Positions 25,443 through 32,969 of a stretch of DNA of 33,053 nt are shown here, piece after piece (positions within the stretch are counted from its first letter, which is position 1; the number at the start of each line of letters is the position of its first letter). Position numbers and translations under genes: made by a program. Origin of the DNA: Flavobacteriales bacterium (GTDB lineage: Bacteria; Bacteroidota; Bacteroidia; Flavobacteriales_D; Crocinitomicaceae); NCBI GenBank assembly GCA_013373595.1, contig JABXHO010000020.1, positions 1 through 33,053 on the forward strand, read 5' to 3'. The notes under the pieces are model-generated. The model made no database searches. It was given only the letters and a program-made list of their open reading frames with translations, and was not told the origin of the DNA.

Positions 25443-25799
25443 ATGTCGTACAAACACCCTATTGACACAAGTTTTATCTCCACTCAAATTGGAGAGTCTC
25501 CAGAAATTCTTGTTGAAATGTCTGAAGTATTCCTCGAGGTACTCAAAGAATATCAAGTAAGTATGCAGGAGGCTATTGCGGCAAATGATTTTTCGGCTAT
25601 TCACCTCCATGCGCACAAAATAAAACCGAGCCTTTCGATGTTTGGGTTGAATGGGATTCTGGAAATGATTTTAGTTATTGAAAAGGCTGCTCACTTCGAT
25701 CAGGATTTGGTTAAGATTATTGAATATTCTCGTAAAATTGAGAAGGAGTTACCCCTCATCTATCATCAGGTATCAGAAATCATTGAAGTACACAACTAG
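25443..25799 (+). CDS. Histidine phosphotransfer (Hpt) domain protein
   Basis: This 118-residue all-helical protein shows the Hpt motif HLHAHKIKPSLSMFG, with His58 as the likely phospho-accepting residue. Free-standing Hpt proteins relay phosphoryl groups between the receiver of a hybrid kinase and a response regulator. The Lys-Pro-Ser after the histidine replaces the usual Lys-Gly-Ser/Ala, a variant common in Bacteroidota as far as I know. It follows the LytTR regulator by 9 bp, so the two are probably one operon. Its partner hybrid kinase is not in the window. Confidence 0.85.
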   Translation: MSYKHPIDTSFISTQIGESPEILVEMSEVFLEVLKEYQVSMQEAIAANDFSAIHLHAHKIKPSLSMFGLNGILEMILVIEKAAHFDQDLVKIIEYSRKIEKELPLIYHQVSEIIEVHN

Positions 25800-25923
25800 T
25801 TGTTGGCTTTCAACCTGTTATTTAATTTCAGTATTAGCTTAATAGTGAACTGAAAATCAAGCTCTACGTGTCATTTTATTTTAAATAAAAATTGTACATT
25901 CACAGGTAGACAAAACCACATTC

Positions 25924-26547
25924 ATGATCAAATATATTGTATTAGACTTCGGTCACGGAGGAATCGACGAAAACGGAAATTATACCACTCGAGGAAAAAA
26001 ACACACCTTTCCGAATGGTGAAACGGCCTACGAAGGTGTTATCAACAGGAGAATTGGCGGTATGGTACGTGCATTTTTGCGCATGCTAGATGATGATTAC
26101 ACGATCATTACAACCGTTGATGAAAATGATCCGCGCGATTTATCGCTGAGTTACAGAGTACGCGTTGCAAACCAATACCCAGCTTCTCAAACTCTGTTTA
26201 TTTCCATTCATAACAATGCTTTCAACTCACGCGCAAGAGGATTTGAGATTTACACGACTCGTGGTGTAACACGTTCGGATGCACTCGCCGAAAGTATTGC
26301 CAACGCTATCGAACCCTTCTATAAAGATTTACAGCTAAAGCTACGCTATGATCTTTCGGATGGCGATAAAGACAAAGAAGCTGAGTTCTATGTTCTACGA
26401 AGAACCGCTTGCCCCGCTGTTTTACTCGAATGCCTCTTTTTCGATAATGCAGAAGACTTCGCACTCTTGAAGGATCCCGAATTCGTGAAAGATTTGTCGT
26501 GGCGAATCTTTGTTGGAATCCGAAATTACCTAGAAGCAAATCGCTAA
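25924..26547 (+). CDS. N-acetylmuramoyl-L-alanine amidase (Amidase_3), no signal peptide
   Basis: This 207-residue protein follows the Amidase_3 zinc amidase plan: GHGG with His11, Glu37 in the segment GETAYEGVINRRI, SIHNNA with His96, and catalytic Glu169 in LLECLFFDN. Such enzymes cut the bond between MurNAc and L-alanine in peptidoglycan. The sequence begins MIKYIVLDFGHGG directly at the catalytic strand, with no signal peptide, membrane anchor or wall-binding domain. Export would therefore need another route, or the enzyme acts on cytoplasmic muropeptides or on lysis. Flanking genes are not phage-like. Intact length for a lone catalytic domain. Confidence 0.88.
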   Translation: MIKYIVLDFGHGGIDENGNYTTRGKKHTFPNGETAYEGVINRRIGGMVRAFLRMLDDDYTIITTVDENDPRDLSLSYRVRVANQYPASQTLFISIHNNAFNSRARGFEIYTTRGVTRSDALAESIANAIEPFYKDLQLKLRYDLSDGDKDKEAEFYVLRRTACPAVLLECLFFDNAEDFALLKDPEFVKDLSWRIFVGIRNYLEANR

Positions 26548-26603
26548 AACACTACTATTTGAGCTTGTTTTCCTGAAACAGTTTGGTTTGCTTACCATCA
26601 ATT

Positions 26604-26659
26604 AACTAATCTTTTAGTTCAAAAACTAAATAAATAGTTGTATAACTAAATATTTAGTT
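26604..26659. promoter_or_regulatory. Triple operator, probably for the BlaI/MecI-type repressor
   Basis: Three 16-bp boxes of the form AACTAnnnnnnTAGTT (with slight variation) occur at 26604-26619 (AACTAATCTTTTAGTT), 26624-26639 (AACTAAATAAATAGTT) and 26644-26659 (AACTAAATATTTAGTT). The third is a perfect palindrome extending to 22 bp (26641-26662). Centres are exactly 20 bp apart, about two helical turns, so dimers would sit on the same DNA face. Boxes 2 and 3 cover the -33 element and spacer of the blaI promoter. Autoregulation is inferred from family behaviour. Confidence 0.8.
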
Positions 26660-26668
26660 ATACGTTTG
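26638..26668 (+). promoter_or_regulatory. Promoter of the blaI/blaR1-type operon
   Basis: TTG (26638-26640), a 20-bp spacer and TACGTTTG (26661-26668) match the Bacteroidota consensus, the -7 element perfectly. It overlaps operator boxes 2 and 3, ideal for repression by occlusion. The leader to the ATG at 26686 would be about 14 nt. Confidence 0.7.
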
Positions 26669-26685
26669 TGTAAACGTTATTCGTT

Positions 26686-27042
26686 ATGCAAGAACTTACC
26701 AAAGCAGAAGAACAGGTTATGCACATCCTTTGGGATCTGGAGAAAGCATTTGTCAAAGAAATCGTTGCAAAGTTCCCCGAACCCAAGCCAGCGTACAACA
26801 CTGTATCAACAATTATTCGCATTCTTGAAAAGAAAAAAGTGGTCGGTTATGAATCCTTCGGGAGAACACACCGCTACTTCCCATTGGTTTCGCGAGACAT
26901 GTATGCCAATCAAACGGCGGATCATTTACTGAACACTTATTTCAAAGGTTCAGCCGAAAACCTTCTCTCCTTCTTTGTTAAAGAGAAAAATATCTCCGTC
27001 GAAGAGCTCGAGTCTATCATGAAACAAATCAAGGAGTCATGA
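26686..27042 (+). CDS. BlaI/MecI/CopY family transcriptional repressor
   Basis: This 118-residue winged-helix repressor has its DNA-binding domain in residues 1-75 (LTKAEEQVMHILWDLEKAFVKEIV, PAYNTVSTIIRILEKKKVV, GRTHRYFPLVS) and a C-terminal helical dimerisation part (80-118). BlaI-type repressors are released when the partner M56 membrane protein triggers their cleavage. The adjacent M56 gene overlaps by 4 bp (ATGA), the classic arrangement. A triple palindrome lies directly upstream. The regulon is unknown and no beta-lactamase gene is nearby, so a resistance role is not implied. Confidence 0.92.
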   Translation: MQELTKAEEQVMHILWDLEKAFVKEIVAKFPEPKPAYNTVSTIIRILEKKKVVGYESFGRTHRYFPLVSRDMYANQTADHLLNTYFKGSAENLLSFFVKEKNISVEELESIMKQIKES

Positions 27043-28238
27043 ACTGGATGAGTCTCTTTTTCATATCGCTTAATCTATTGTTTGGGTTCCTCATGTTTAT
27101 TCCTCTCAATAAAAACGGAAGACATCTTCAATTGAACCGCATCTATTTGTTGTTTTTCCCTTTACTAGCCATTGCACTTGGCTTACTTCAACATTTTGGA
27201 GAGGGAAACCCAATTATTCCCTTCACAATTGAGCTTCCATTGATTGAAATCACTTCATCTGAAGTCGCTCAAACTTCCACAAATCCGATCAATTGGCTAC
27301 TTTGGACTTATATCGTTGGTGTTGCTGTTTCCCTTGCTCACTTTGCATGGAGTTTATATAACATCAGACACCCAAAAGATGCACAACTTCTTCATACACT
27401 AGGAAGACAACGAATCTATTTGATTACATCAAGAACGAATTCTTTTTCTCATTTCAATGCGATTTACATCAGTGAGTACCAATTGGACAATGCCGAATTT
27501 ATTGTGGAGCACGAGCTAGCGCATTCGAGACAGAAACACAGTATTGACCTTATCGTAATCCGTTTGATGCGTTCTCTGTTGTGGTTCCACCCGATTATGT
27601 ACATCTGGGAATCAAAAATGAAAGAAAACCATGAGTATTTGGCTGATCGCGCTTGCGTGAATCATACAACGGATATCACTTTGTACAGCTATGCTCTCTT
27701 ATCTACTCATTTAGGTGTTTCTATTCCTGATTTAGCGAATGGATTCAATCGACAATCATTACTCCAAAAACGAATTATTCAATTAAAAACACAAAATACA
27801 TTTAACATGAAAAAAGTAATCTTAATCCCAGCAATGCTGACAGGTGTGGTTCTCTTAATGAGCGTCCAACTGAAAACACAACATCAACCTTCAGCTGACA
27901 CTTCTGTTCCGTCAATTCAACAAAAAGTAGATGATGAAACCAAACCAGAATTTACGGGAGGAATGTCGGCACTTATCGAGTACATGCAAGCAAACATAAA
28001 CTATCCGAAAGAGCTTGCCGACAAAAACCTCGAAGCAAAAGTGTTTGTGAAATTCATTGTGACGAAAACAGGAGAAATTAAAGACGCCAAGGTTACAAGA
28101 GGTTCTGAGCATGAAGCATTCAACACAGAAGCAATACGTGTAGTTTCATCTATGCCGAACTGGACTCCAGGAATGAAAGATGGAAAAGCGGTGAGTGCAG
28201 AAATGACACTCCCAATCCAGTTTGCACTTGCAAAGTAA
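27039..28238 (+). CDS. M56 (BlaR1-type) membrane metallopeptidase with C-terminal TonB domain
   Basis: This 399-residue protein has N-terminal transmembrane helices (about 4-22, 34-50, 86-105), then the M56 peptidase motif HELAH (158-162) followed by WFHP and NHEYLADRACV. A further membrane helix lies at about 257-275. Residues ~305-399 form a TonB C-terminal domain (PEFTGGMSALIEYMQANINYP, KTGEIKDAKVTRGSEHEAFNTEAIRVVSSMPNWTPG). In staphylococcal BlaR1 the exported C-terminus is a penicillin-binding sensor; here it is TonB_C, as is frequent in Bacteroidota. It presumably senses an envelope signal and inactivates the BlaI-type repressor. Short predicted periplasmic linker at ~275-305. Confidence 0.9.
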   Translation: MNWMSLFFISLNLLFGFLMFIPLNKNGRHLQLNRIYLLFFPLLAIALGLLQHFGEGNPIIPFTIELPLIEITSSEVAQTSTNPINWLLWTYIVGVAVSLAHFAWSLYNIRHPKDAQLLHTLGRQRIYLITSRTNSFSHFNAIYISEYQLDNAEFIVEHELAHSRQKHSIDLIVIRLMRSLLWFHPIMYIWESKMKENHEYLADRACVNHTTDITLYSYALLSTHLGVSIPDLANGFNRQSLLQKRIIQLKTQNTFNMKKVILIPAMLTGVVLLMSVQLKTQHQPSADTSVPSIQQKVDDETKPEFTGGMSALIEYMQANINYPKELADKNLEAKVFVKFIVTKTGEIKDAKVTRGSEHEAFNTEAIRVVSSMPNWTPGMKDGKAVSAEMTLPIQFALAK

Positions 28239-28259
28239 TTTTTTTCTAATTCAATTATT

Positions 28260-28296
28260 AAAACGAGGTTGTCCAAATGGATGGTCTCGTTTTTTG
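28260..28296 (+). terminator. Terminator after the blaI/blaR1-type operon
   Basis: AAAACGAG (28260-28267) and CTCGTTTT (28286-28293) pair around a loop that itself contains a GTCC/GGAT pairing, followed by TT. It starts 22 bp after the stop codon. Confidence 0.7.
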
Positions 28297-28311
28297 CTTT
28301 GTACTAAATAA

Positions 28312-28347
28312 AGAAAGCTGCTCCGATAACGAAACAGCTCTCTTTTG
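28312..28347. terminator. Second hairpin between convergent genes
   Basis: AGAAAGCTG (28312-28320) and CAGCTCTCT (28335-28343) pair with one mismatch. TTTT follows on the plus strand and a T-rich stretch on the minus strand. It could back up termination from either side. Confidence 0.4.
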
Positions 28348-28357
28348 CTCTAGTTAT

Positions 28358-28397
28358 GAAAAAAGCACTACCGTTTTGTATTATTTTACAACGGTAG
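28358..28397 (-). terminator. Terminator overlapping the 3' end of the OB-fold lipoprotein gene
   Basis: On the minus strand, CTACCGTT (28397-28390) and AACGGTAG (28375-28368) form an 8-bp stem, followed by TGCTTTTTTC. The stop codon TAA (28383-28381) lies within the loop, so the hairpin uses the last codons of the gene. Confidence 0.75.
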
Positions 28398-28812
28398 GGT
28401 TCGTTAATTCGATTGCCCCGTAATTGTAATCACTTAGGGTTGCTTTAATTGTTACTTCCTGATCTTTTTCAATCGCTTTGGCCGCCTCTGCATCTTCTGC
28501 CGCAAACTTTGCAACAACAGGAGCTTGTCGCATTCCTTCTAACTTCCCATCGCCAAGGTTAAGATTCACTTCCCCCGACATGGTGTTTGAAGTCCCCCAG
28601 CTAGTTGCTGTAACCGTTACTTCTTTCCCCATAAGGTCGTCTACTTGGTTGAGGAGATCAGCGCACGTCATGTTATTCGACGTTGCTTCTGTTTCATCAA
28701 CGTTCTCTACATTTTCCGCATCACCTTCATTATCTGTTGTGCTTACCTCAGCTGTACATGCTGTCAAAAAGAGCCCTAAAACAACGGCTCCGGAAATAAA
28801 TATTTGCTTCAT
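28381..28812 (-). CDS. OB-fold-like (tRNA_anti-like) lipoprotein
   Basis: This 143-residue protein has a lipoprotein signal (lipobox LTAC, cysteine 19) and an acidic linker (residues 20-48). A C-terminal domain follows that reads like the periplasmic OB-fold/tRNA_anti-like family: MTCADLLNQVDDLMGKEVTVTATSWG, DGKLEGMRQAPVVAKF, AIEKDQEVTIKATLSDYNYGAIELTNPTVVK. The ATG at 28812 is chosen because it starts the signal peptide; open frame upstream is not signal-like. A TAAATTTG (-7-like) lies at 28837-28830. Its molecular role is unknown. The gene ends convergently to the blaR1-like gene with terminators between. Confidence 0.78.
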   Translation of the reverse strand: MKQIFISGAVVLGLFLTACTAEVSTTDNEGDAENVENVDETEATSNNMTCADLLNQVDDLMGKEVTVTATSWGTSNTMSGEVNLNLGDGKLEGMRQAPVVAKFAAEDAEAAKAIEKDQEVTIKATLSDYNYGAIELTNPTVVK

Positions 28813-28890
28813 ATCGCTTGATTTTTTATCAAATTTAGAAGCTAAAAAGTTCACTTTGAAGCAAAAATAGCACCGATGTACAGCTAGCAT

Positions 28891-28920
28891 AGCTTACCGC
28901 AAAAATGACACTCAGGAGTG
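28891..28920 (+). repeat. Possible decayed fragment of the 13-kb repeat family
   Basis: GCTTACCGCAAA followed by AATGACACTCAGG resembles parts of the repeat unit (GGCTTACCGCAAAG and ACCACAATGACACAGG). The match is short and gapped, so this is a weak assignment. Confidence 0.25.
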
Positions 28921-28985
28921 ATCGGATGGGAGAGCGAATTTTGGATAAATCTGTGGTTTCTACCCGCCTATTTCGATCGTTCCGA

Positions 28986-29735
28986 CTAGAAAAAACGACT
29001 TAAAAATTCCGTTTTACGGTATCGACTCACTTTTAACTTGGCGCCGTCCACCGTTTCCACAATTCCACCATCCGTTTTCAAATAGGACGAAATGTGACGT
29101 AAACTGACGATGGTACTTTGATGAATCCGGAAAAAACCGTGAGGGTTCAACAACTCTTCATACTCTCCCAAGTTCTTGCTCGCCGTAATTTTCTTTCCTC
29201 CCAAAAGAATAAAGTTCGTGTAATTTCGATCACCTTCGAGTCGAATGATATCGCCCACTTTGACAACTTGAAACCCTTCCACATTCGGAAGGATAAGCTT
29301 CTGCACTTCTCCCTCATTTCCGTAGTTCTCCACAAGTACTTTGAGTCGATCCTTCATTTTGTTTTTGGATTGAAGAAGTTTCGTCTCTAACTTTTCAATC
29401 ACCACTCCTAAATCTTTGTGCTTAACGGGCTTGAGCAAATATCCGAACGCACTAAACTTAAATGCCTCGACGGCGAACTGATTGTGTGCTGTGATGAAAA
29501 TCACTTCAAAATTGATATCATCCAGCCGATTGAGTAAATCGAATCCATTTCCCTTTTTCATTTGTACATCCAAAAAAACCAAGTCAGGTTTTAAGGCTTC
29601 AATCGCTTCGGCACCAGGAATCACATCATCGGCTTCACCAATCACTTCAATTTTATCCGAGAATTTTCTTTCGAGTAAATTTCGAAGAATAAATCGGGCG
29701 TCTTTTTCATCGTCAATTAATACGGCTTTAATCAT
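28986..29735 (-). CDS. LytTR-family response regulator paired with a LytS-type kinase
   Basis: This 249-residue protein has a receiver domain at 1-120 with acidic pocket DDE (8-10), phospho-acceptor Asp56 (VFLDVQMKKGNGFDLL), Thr82 and Lys102 (YLLKPVK). A LytTR DNA-binding domain follows at about 145-249 (IRLEGDRNYTNFILLGGKKI, HGFFRIHQSTIVSLRHISSYLKTDGG, LKVSRYRKTEFL). It overlaps the upstream kinase gene by 4 bp (ATGA), so kinase and regulator are translationally coupled and almost certainly cognate. No terminator hairpin was found just downstream. Confidence 0.93.
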   Translation of the reverse strand: MIKAVLIDDEKDARFILRNLLERKFSDKIEVIGEADDVIPGAEAIEALKPDLVFLDVQMKKGNGFDLLNRLDDINFEVIFITAHNQFAVEAFKFSAFGYLLKPVKHKDLGVVIEKLETKLLQSKNKMKDRLKVLVENYGNEGEVQKLILPNVEGFQVVKVGDIIRLEGDRNYTNFILLGGKKITASKNLGEYEELLNPHGFFRIHQSTIVSLRHISSYLKTDGGIVETVDGAKLKVSRYRKTEFLSRFF

Positions 29736-31636
29736 AGGTTTAATGGTATTTTCAAAGTAACCTTCGTCCCTCCAGACTCAATTTCTTCCACTTGAATTTT
29801 GTGTCCGAGTCGCTCCTCTGTAATGGACATCCCTTTCGAGTTGTGTCCGCTTTTCCCTTTCATGCTCAAACTTGTATTGATTCCAATTCCATTATCCGTT
29901 ATCGAACAAATGAGGAACTTGTCAGATTCTTTATGCATTTCAATCGAAATTCTACCTATTTCGTCTTCTTCCTTTGGTAAGATTCCGTGCCAGATAGCGT
30001 TTTCCACAAAGGGTTGAATAATTAGCGGAGGAACATAGTTGTTCAGCATATCAATAGTTGGAGAAATTTCGAATTGGTATTCAATCTTTCCCTCCAAACG
30101 AATCGATTCAATTTCAAGGTATAATTTCAGCGTTTCAATTTCATTTTGAATGGACACGCGCTTTTTTCCATTGTTTTCAAGAATGATACGTAGCAGTTTC
30201 CCAAAATCACTGATGTACTCATTGGCCAAATCTTCATCACCTTCAATGAAAATCCGTTGAATGCTGTTCAAACTATTGAAGATAAAGTGCGGATTCATTT
30301 GCGCCCTCAACACCTTCTGCTCCAATTCAATTTTGCGCTGTCTTTCTTTCGCTTTTCGCTGCCTAAAAATAAAAATCACCAATACGACAAGAAGCAAAAT
30401 AGTTCCCGCCGAGAAGACAATAACCGTATCTACCAATCGTGATTTTGCTTCAGAGGTATCTCTTTCCCTTCTGAGTGTTTCTATTTTCTTCTCCTTCTTT
30501 TCCGCTTCATATTTCTCCCGAATATCGAGCATTTGCTCCATTTTCCTCTCAGAAAGGAGTGTATCGTTTAGTTGACTAGAAACGAGAAAAAAATCGTACG
30601 CCTTCTTGTAATCTCCGTTGCTATAATATATTTCTGCTGCAAATGACATCATTGACGCTACTTCAAACAGCTCTCCAGCCTCCCTTCCAAGCTCGATTGA
30701 TCGATTAATTGCCTCGACTGATTTTTCCTCTTCGCCTAAATCCAAATATGCCAAAGACATATTGGCCAAAGTAACACAGGCTGGCCCTTTTCGATCAAGA
30801 GATTCCTGAATAGTCAAGGCTTGATTGTAATAAACAAGTGCACTGTCCGATTGATTTTTATCAAAAAAATACAAACCCAAATTATTCAATGTTGCTGCCA
30901 ACTCGACCTTGTTCCCTGTCTGTTCGAAAATTTCCAATGCTTGTTTGTACAGTTTTCGAGATGGACTCCACCTCTCCATTTTAGATAATGCAGACGCCTC
31001 CAAGGACAAGGATCGCGCCAACATATCTTGCGCTTCATATTCTCTAAAAACGGTTCCAGCTTCTTGCGCCAGTTCAATTGTTCGACCATATTCCTTCTGC
31101 TGAAGGCTAAAGTTCGCAAGGTTTAATCGTGTTTGAGCTGCGGCATATGAATTCCCCAATTTTTCAAGCATATCCAAGCACTTGTAAAAATGAAATGTGG
31201 CCTTATCGTAGTCCCCCAACGATTTGTAACTTGCCCCTAATTGCCCGTGATCTGATGCCATCGCGAAAACATTCCCTGCTGCTTCGTCAATTTTCAGCGC
31301 CTTTTTGGTTTCCTCCAGCGCCAGCGTAATCTTTCCCGTTTCAATATAAATTCTTCCGAGATAATAATGCCCAACCGATTCACCATCCAAATAATCCAGT
31401 TGTTTAGATAAGTGTACACTTTGCTTCCCGAAGCTAATTGCCTCTTCCGTTTTAAGAAATGCTAATTCCCAGCATAACTCATTGAGCAATTTCACCTTGT
31501 TTGTATCCTCTTTGGACTTCTCCAATTCATGACGTAAACTATCAACATATTCGCCTTGTGCTTCCACATATAGTTGGAAAAAGGCGCACATCGATAGAAG
31601 CAAAGAAACCCTAAGAAACTTACCAGTTATTATCAT
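29732..31636 (-). CDS. TPR-containing LytS-type sensor histidine kinase
   Basis: This 634-residue protein has a signal peptide (residues 1-26, ending VEAQ), seven or so TPR motifs across about 45-360, a coiled coil (365-400) and one transmembrane helix (402-425). A cytoplasmic His_kinase domain begins with AQMNPHFIFNSLNSIQ, phospho-acceptor His450. The HATPase part shows the N-box PFVENAIWHG (Asn546) and the G1 box DNGIGI (581-586). This is the LytS/YehU-type layout with periplasmic TPRs as sensor, frequent in Bacteroidota. It overlaps its LytTR response regulator by 4 bp. The signal sensed is unknown; TPRs suggest protein-protein contacts in the periplasm. Confidence 0.93.
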   Translation of the reverse strand: MIITGKFLRVSLLLSMCAFFQLYVEAQGEYVDSLRHELEKSKEDTNKVKLLNELCWELAFLKTEEAISFGKQSVHLSKQLDYLDGESVGHYYLGRIYIETGKITLALEETKKALKIDEAAGNVFAMASDHGQLGASYKSLGDYDKATFHFYKCLDMLEKLGNSYAAAQTRLNLANFSLQQKEYGRTIELAQEAGTVFREYEAQDMLARSLSLEASALSKMERWSPSRKLYKQALEIFEQTGNKVELAATLNNLGLYFFDKNQSDSALVYYNQALTIQESLDRKGPACVTLANMSLAYLDLGEEEKSVEAINRSIELGREAGELFEVASMMSFAAEIYYSNGDYKKAYDFFLVSSQLNDTLLSERKMEQMLDIREKYEAEKKEKKIETLRRERDTSEAKSRLVDTVIVFSAGTILLLVVLVIFIFRQRKAKERQRKIELEQKVLRAQMNPHFIFNSLNSIQRIFIEGDEDLANEYISDFGKLLRIILENNGKKRVSIQNEIETLKLYLEIESIRLEGKIEYQFEISPTIDMLNNYVPPLIIQPFVENAIWHGILPKEEDEIGRISIEMHKESDKFLICSITDNGIGINTSLSMKGKSGHNSKGMSITEERLGHKIQVEEIESGGTKVTLKIPLNL

Positions 31637-31852
31637 TGAATTGTATTCAGTTTTTGAAAGATAAATGTATTTCGAGGATCACTTCTCGGATTGAACTATA
31701 AATGTACGGTTAGTCAAAAATAAGCAACAATTGGAACGGATGCTTCTGCTAAAAATACAGAAATCATACATTTTACTCATCCTTCGTGAATCAAAGAAAA
31801 CCGCTTCAAAAGATATGTGCCCGCAGATACAAAAGAGTTGAACTTGTTTTGT

Positions 31853-31860
31853 TAAATTTG
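31853..31860 (+). promoter_or_regulatory. Candidate -7 element for the ferredoxin-NADP reductase gene
   Basis: TAAATTTG matches TAnnTTTG exactly, 21 bp before the ATG, implying a leader of about 18 nt. No good -33 TTTG is found at 19-20 bp. Confidence 0.4.
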
Positions 31861-31881
31861 TAGCCTTAAAACTCAAACAAA

Positions 31882-32892
31882 ATGATCGAAACGGATATCA
31901 TCATCATCGGGGCAGGACCTGTAGGTCTTTTTACCATTTTCGAAGCAGGATTATTGAAATTAAAATGTCACTTGATTGACTCGCTTCCTCAGCCAGGGGG
32001 ACAATGCTCGGAGATTTACCCCAAGAAACCGATTTATGACATCCCAGGATTCCCTTCTATTCTTGCAGGGGATCTAATCAAAAACTTGGAAGAGCAAGCG
32101 GCGCCCTTCAAGCCAGGATATACACTTGGAGAAGCTGCAGTAGATATTGAAAAACAAGATGATGAAACATTCATCGTAACAACTGATAAAGGAACGAAGC
32201 ACCATGCTCCAATTGTAATGATTGCCGGTGGATTGGGTGTTTTTGAACCACGTAAACCACCAATTGACAACCTCGCATCGTACGAAGACAACGGAGTTGA
32301 ATACATCATTAAAGACCCTGAACTTTACCGAGGAAAGCGTTGTGTAATTTCTGGTGGAGGCGACTCTGCATTGGATTGGGCCATTTATTTGACTGAAAAC
32401 AAGATCGCTTCAGAAGTTTCTTTGGTTCACAGAAGATCTTCTTTCCGTGGACATTTGGATTCTGTTCAGAAAGTGATGGATTTGGCTGATACTGGAAAAA
32501 TCAATTTGATTACAGAAGCGGAAGTAATTGGTGTTGGTGGAGATGGAAAAGTGGAAAATGTAACCATCAAGCACAAGACGGATGGTGAAAAAGTAGTGGA
32601 CACAGATCACTTCATTCCTCTTTTTGGTTTGAAACCAAGCCTCGGACCGATTGCTAACTGGGGATTGGAAATTGAGAAGAACGCGATCAAAGTAGATACG
32701 TTAGATTACTCAACGAACATCCCAGGAATTTATGCAATTGGTGATGTAAATACGTACGAGAACAAGTTGAAATTGATCTTGTGTGGTTTCCATGAAGGAA
32801 CGTTAGCTGTGCAGTCAGCTTTCGCTCGCATCCACCCAGAGAAAAAGAATGTGTTAAAGTATACAACGGTGAACGGAGTACAAGGTTTCTAG
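31882..32892 (+). CDS. Ferredoxin--NADP(+) reductase, thioredoxin-reductase-like type
   Basis: This 336-residue flavoprotein has an FAD-binding GAGPVG (10-15) and the conserved PQPGGQCSEIYPKKPIYDIPGFP segment (35-58). The NADPH-binding loop SGGGDSALDW is at 157-166, with HRR (183-185) likely contacting the 2'-phosphate, and the FAD motif AIGDV is at 285-289. The CxxC redox pair of true thioredoxin reductases is absent, which points to the YumC-type ferredoxin/flavodoxin-NADP reductase. These move electrons between NADPH and ferredoxin in the cytoplasm. It is monocistronic, ending in a strong terminator. Confidence 0.9.
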   Translation: MIETDIIIIGAGPVGLFTIFEAGLLKLKCHLIDSLPQPGGQCSEIYPKKPIYDIPGFPSILAGDLIKNLEEQAAPFKPGYTLGEAAVDIEKQDDETFIVTTDKGTKHHAPIVMIAGGLGVFEPRKPPIDNLASYEDNGVEYIIKDPELYRGKRCVISGGGDSALDWAIYLTENKIASEVSLVHRRSSFRGHLDSVQKVMDLADTGKINLITEAEVIGVGGDGKVENVTIKHKTDGEKVVDTDHFIPLFGLKPSLGPIANWGLEIEKNAIKVDTLDYSTNIPGIYAIGDVNTYENKLKLILCGFHEGTLAVQSAFARIHPEKKNVLKYTTVNGVQGF

Positions 32893-32927
32893 AACACAAA
32901 ACTCCGATCAACTTACTTATTAATAAC

Positions 32928-32959
32928 AAAGGCTCGACGTTGTCGAGCCTTTACTTTTT
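32928..32959 (+). terminator. Strong rho-independent terminator after the reductase gene
   Basis: AAAGGCTCGAC (32928-32938) and GTCGAGCCTTT (32942-32952) form a perfect 11-bp stem with a GTT loop, followed by ACTTTTT. The stem core resembles the hairpin inside the 13-kb repeat units. Confidence 0.92.
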
Positions 32960-32969
32960 ATGCGCTATA

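Noticed and set aside
25924-26547. Prophage lysis module
   Set aside because: No holin, integrase, tail or capsid genes flank the amidase; the neighbours are regulators.
26686-28238. Beta-lactam resistance locus
   Set aside because: The BlaI/M56 pair is present but there is no beta-lactamase or penicillin-binding sensor domain; the sensor end is TonB_C.
31679-31876. 65-residue minus-strand open frame upstream of the reductase
   Set aside because: It overlaps the promoter region, lacks a family match and has an improbable Cys/Phe-rich composition.
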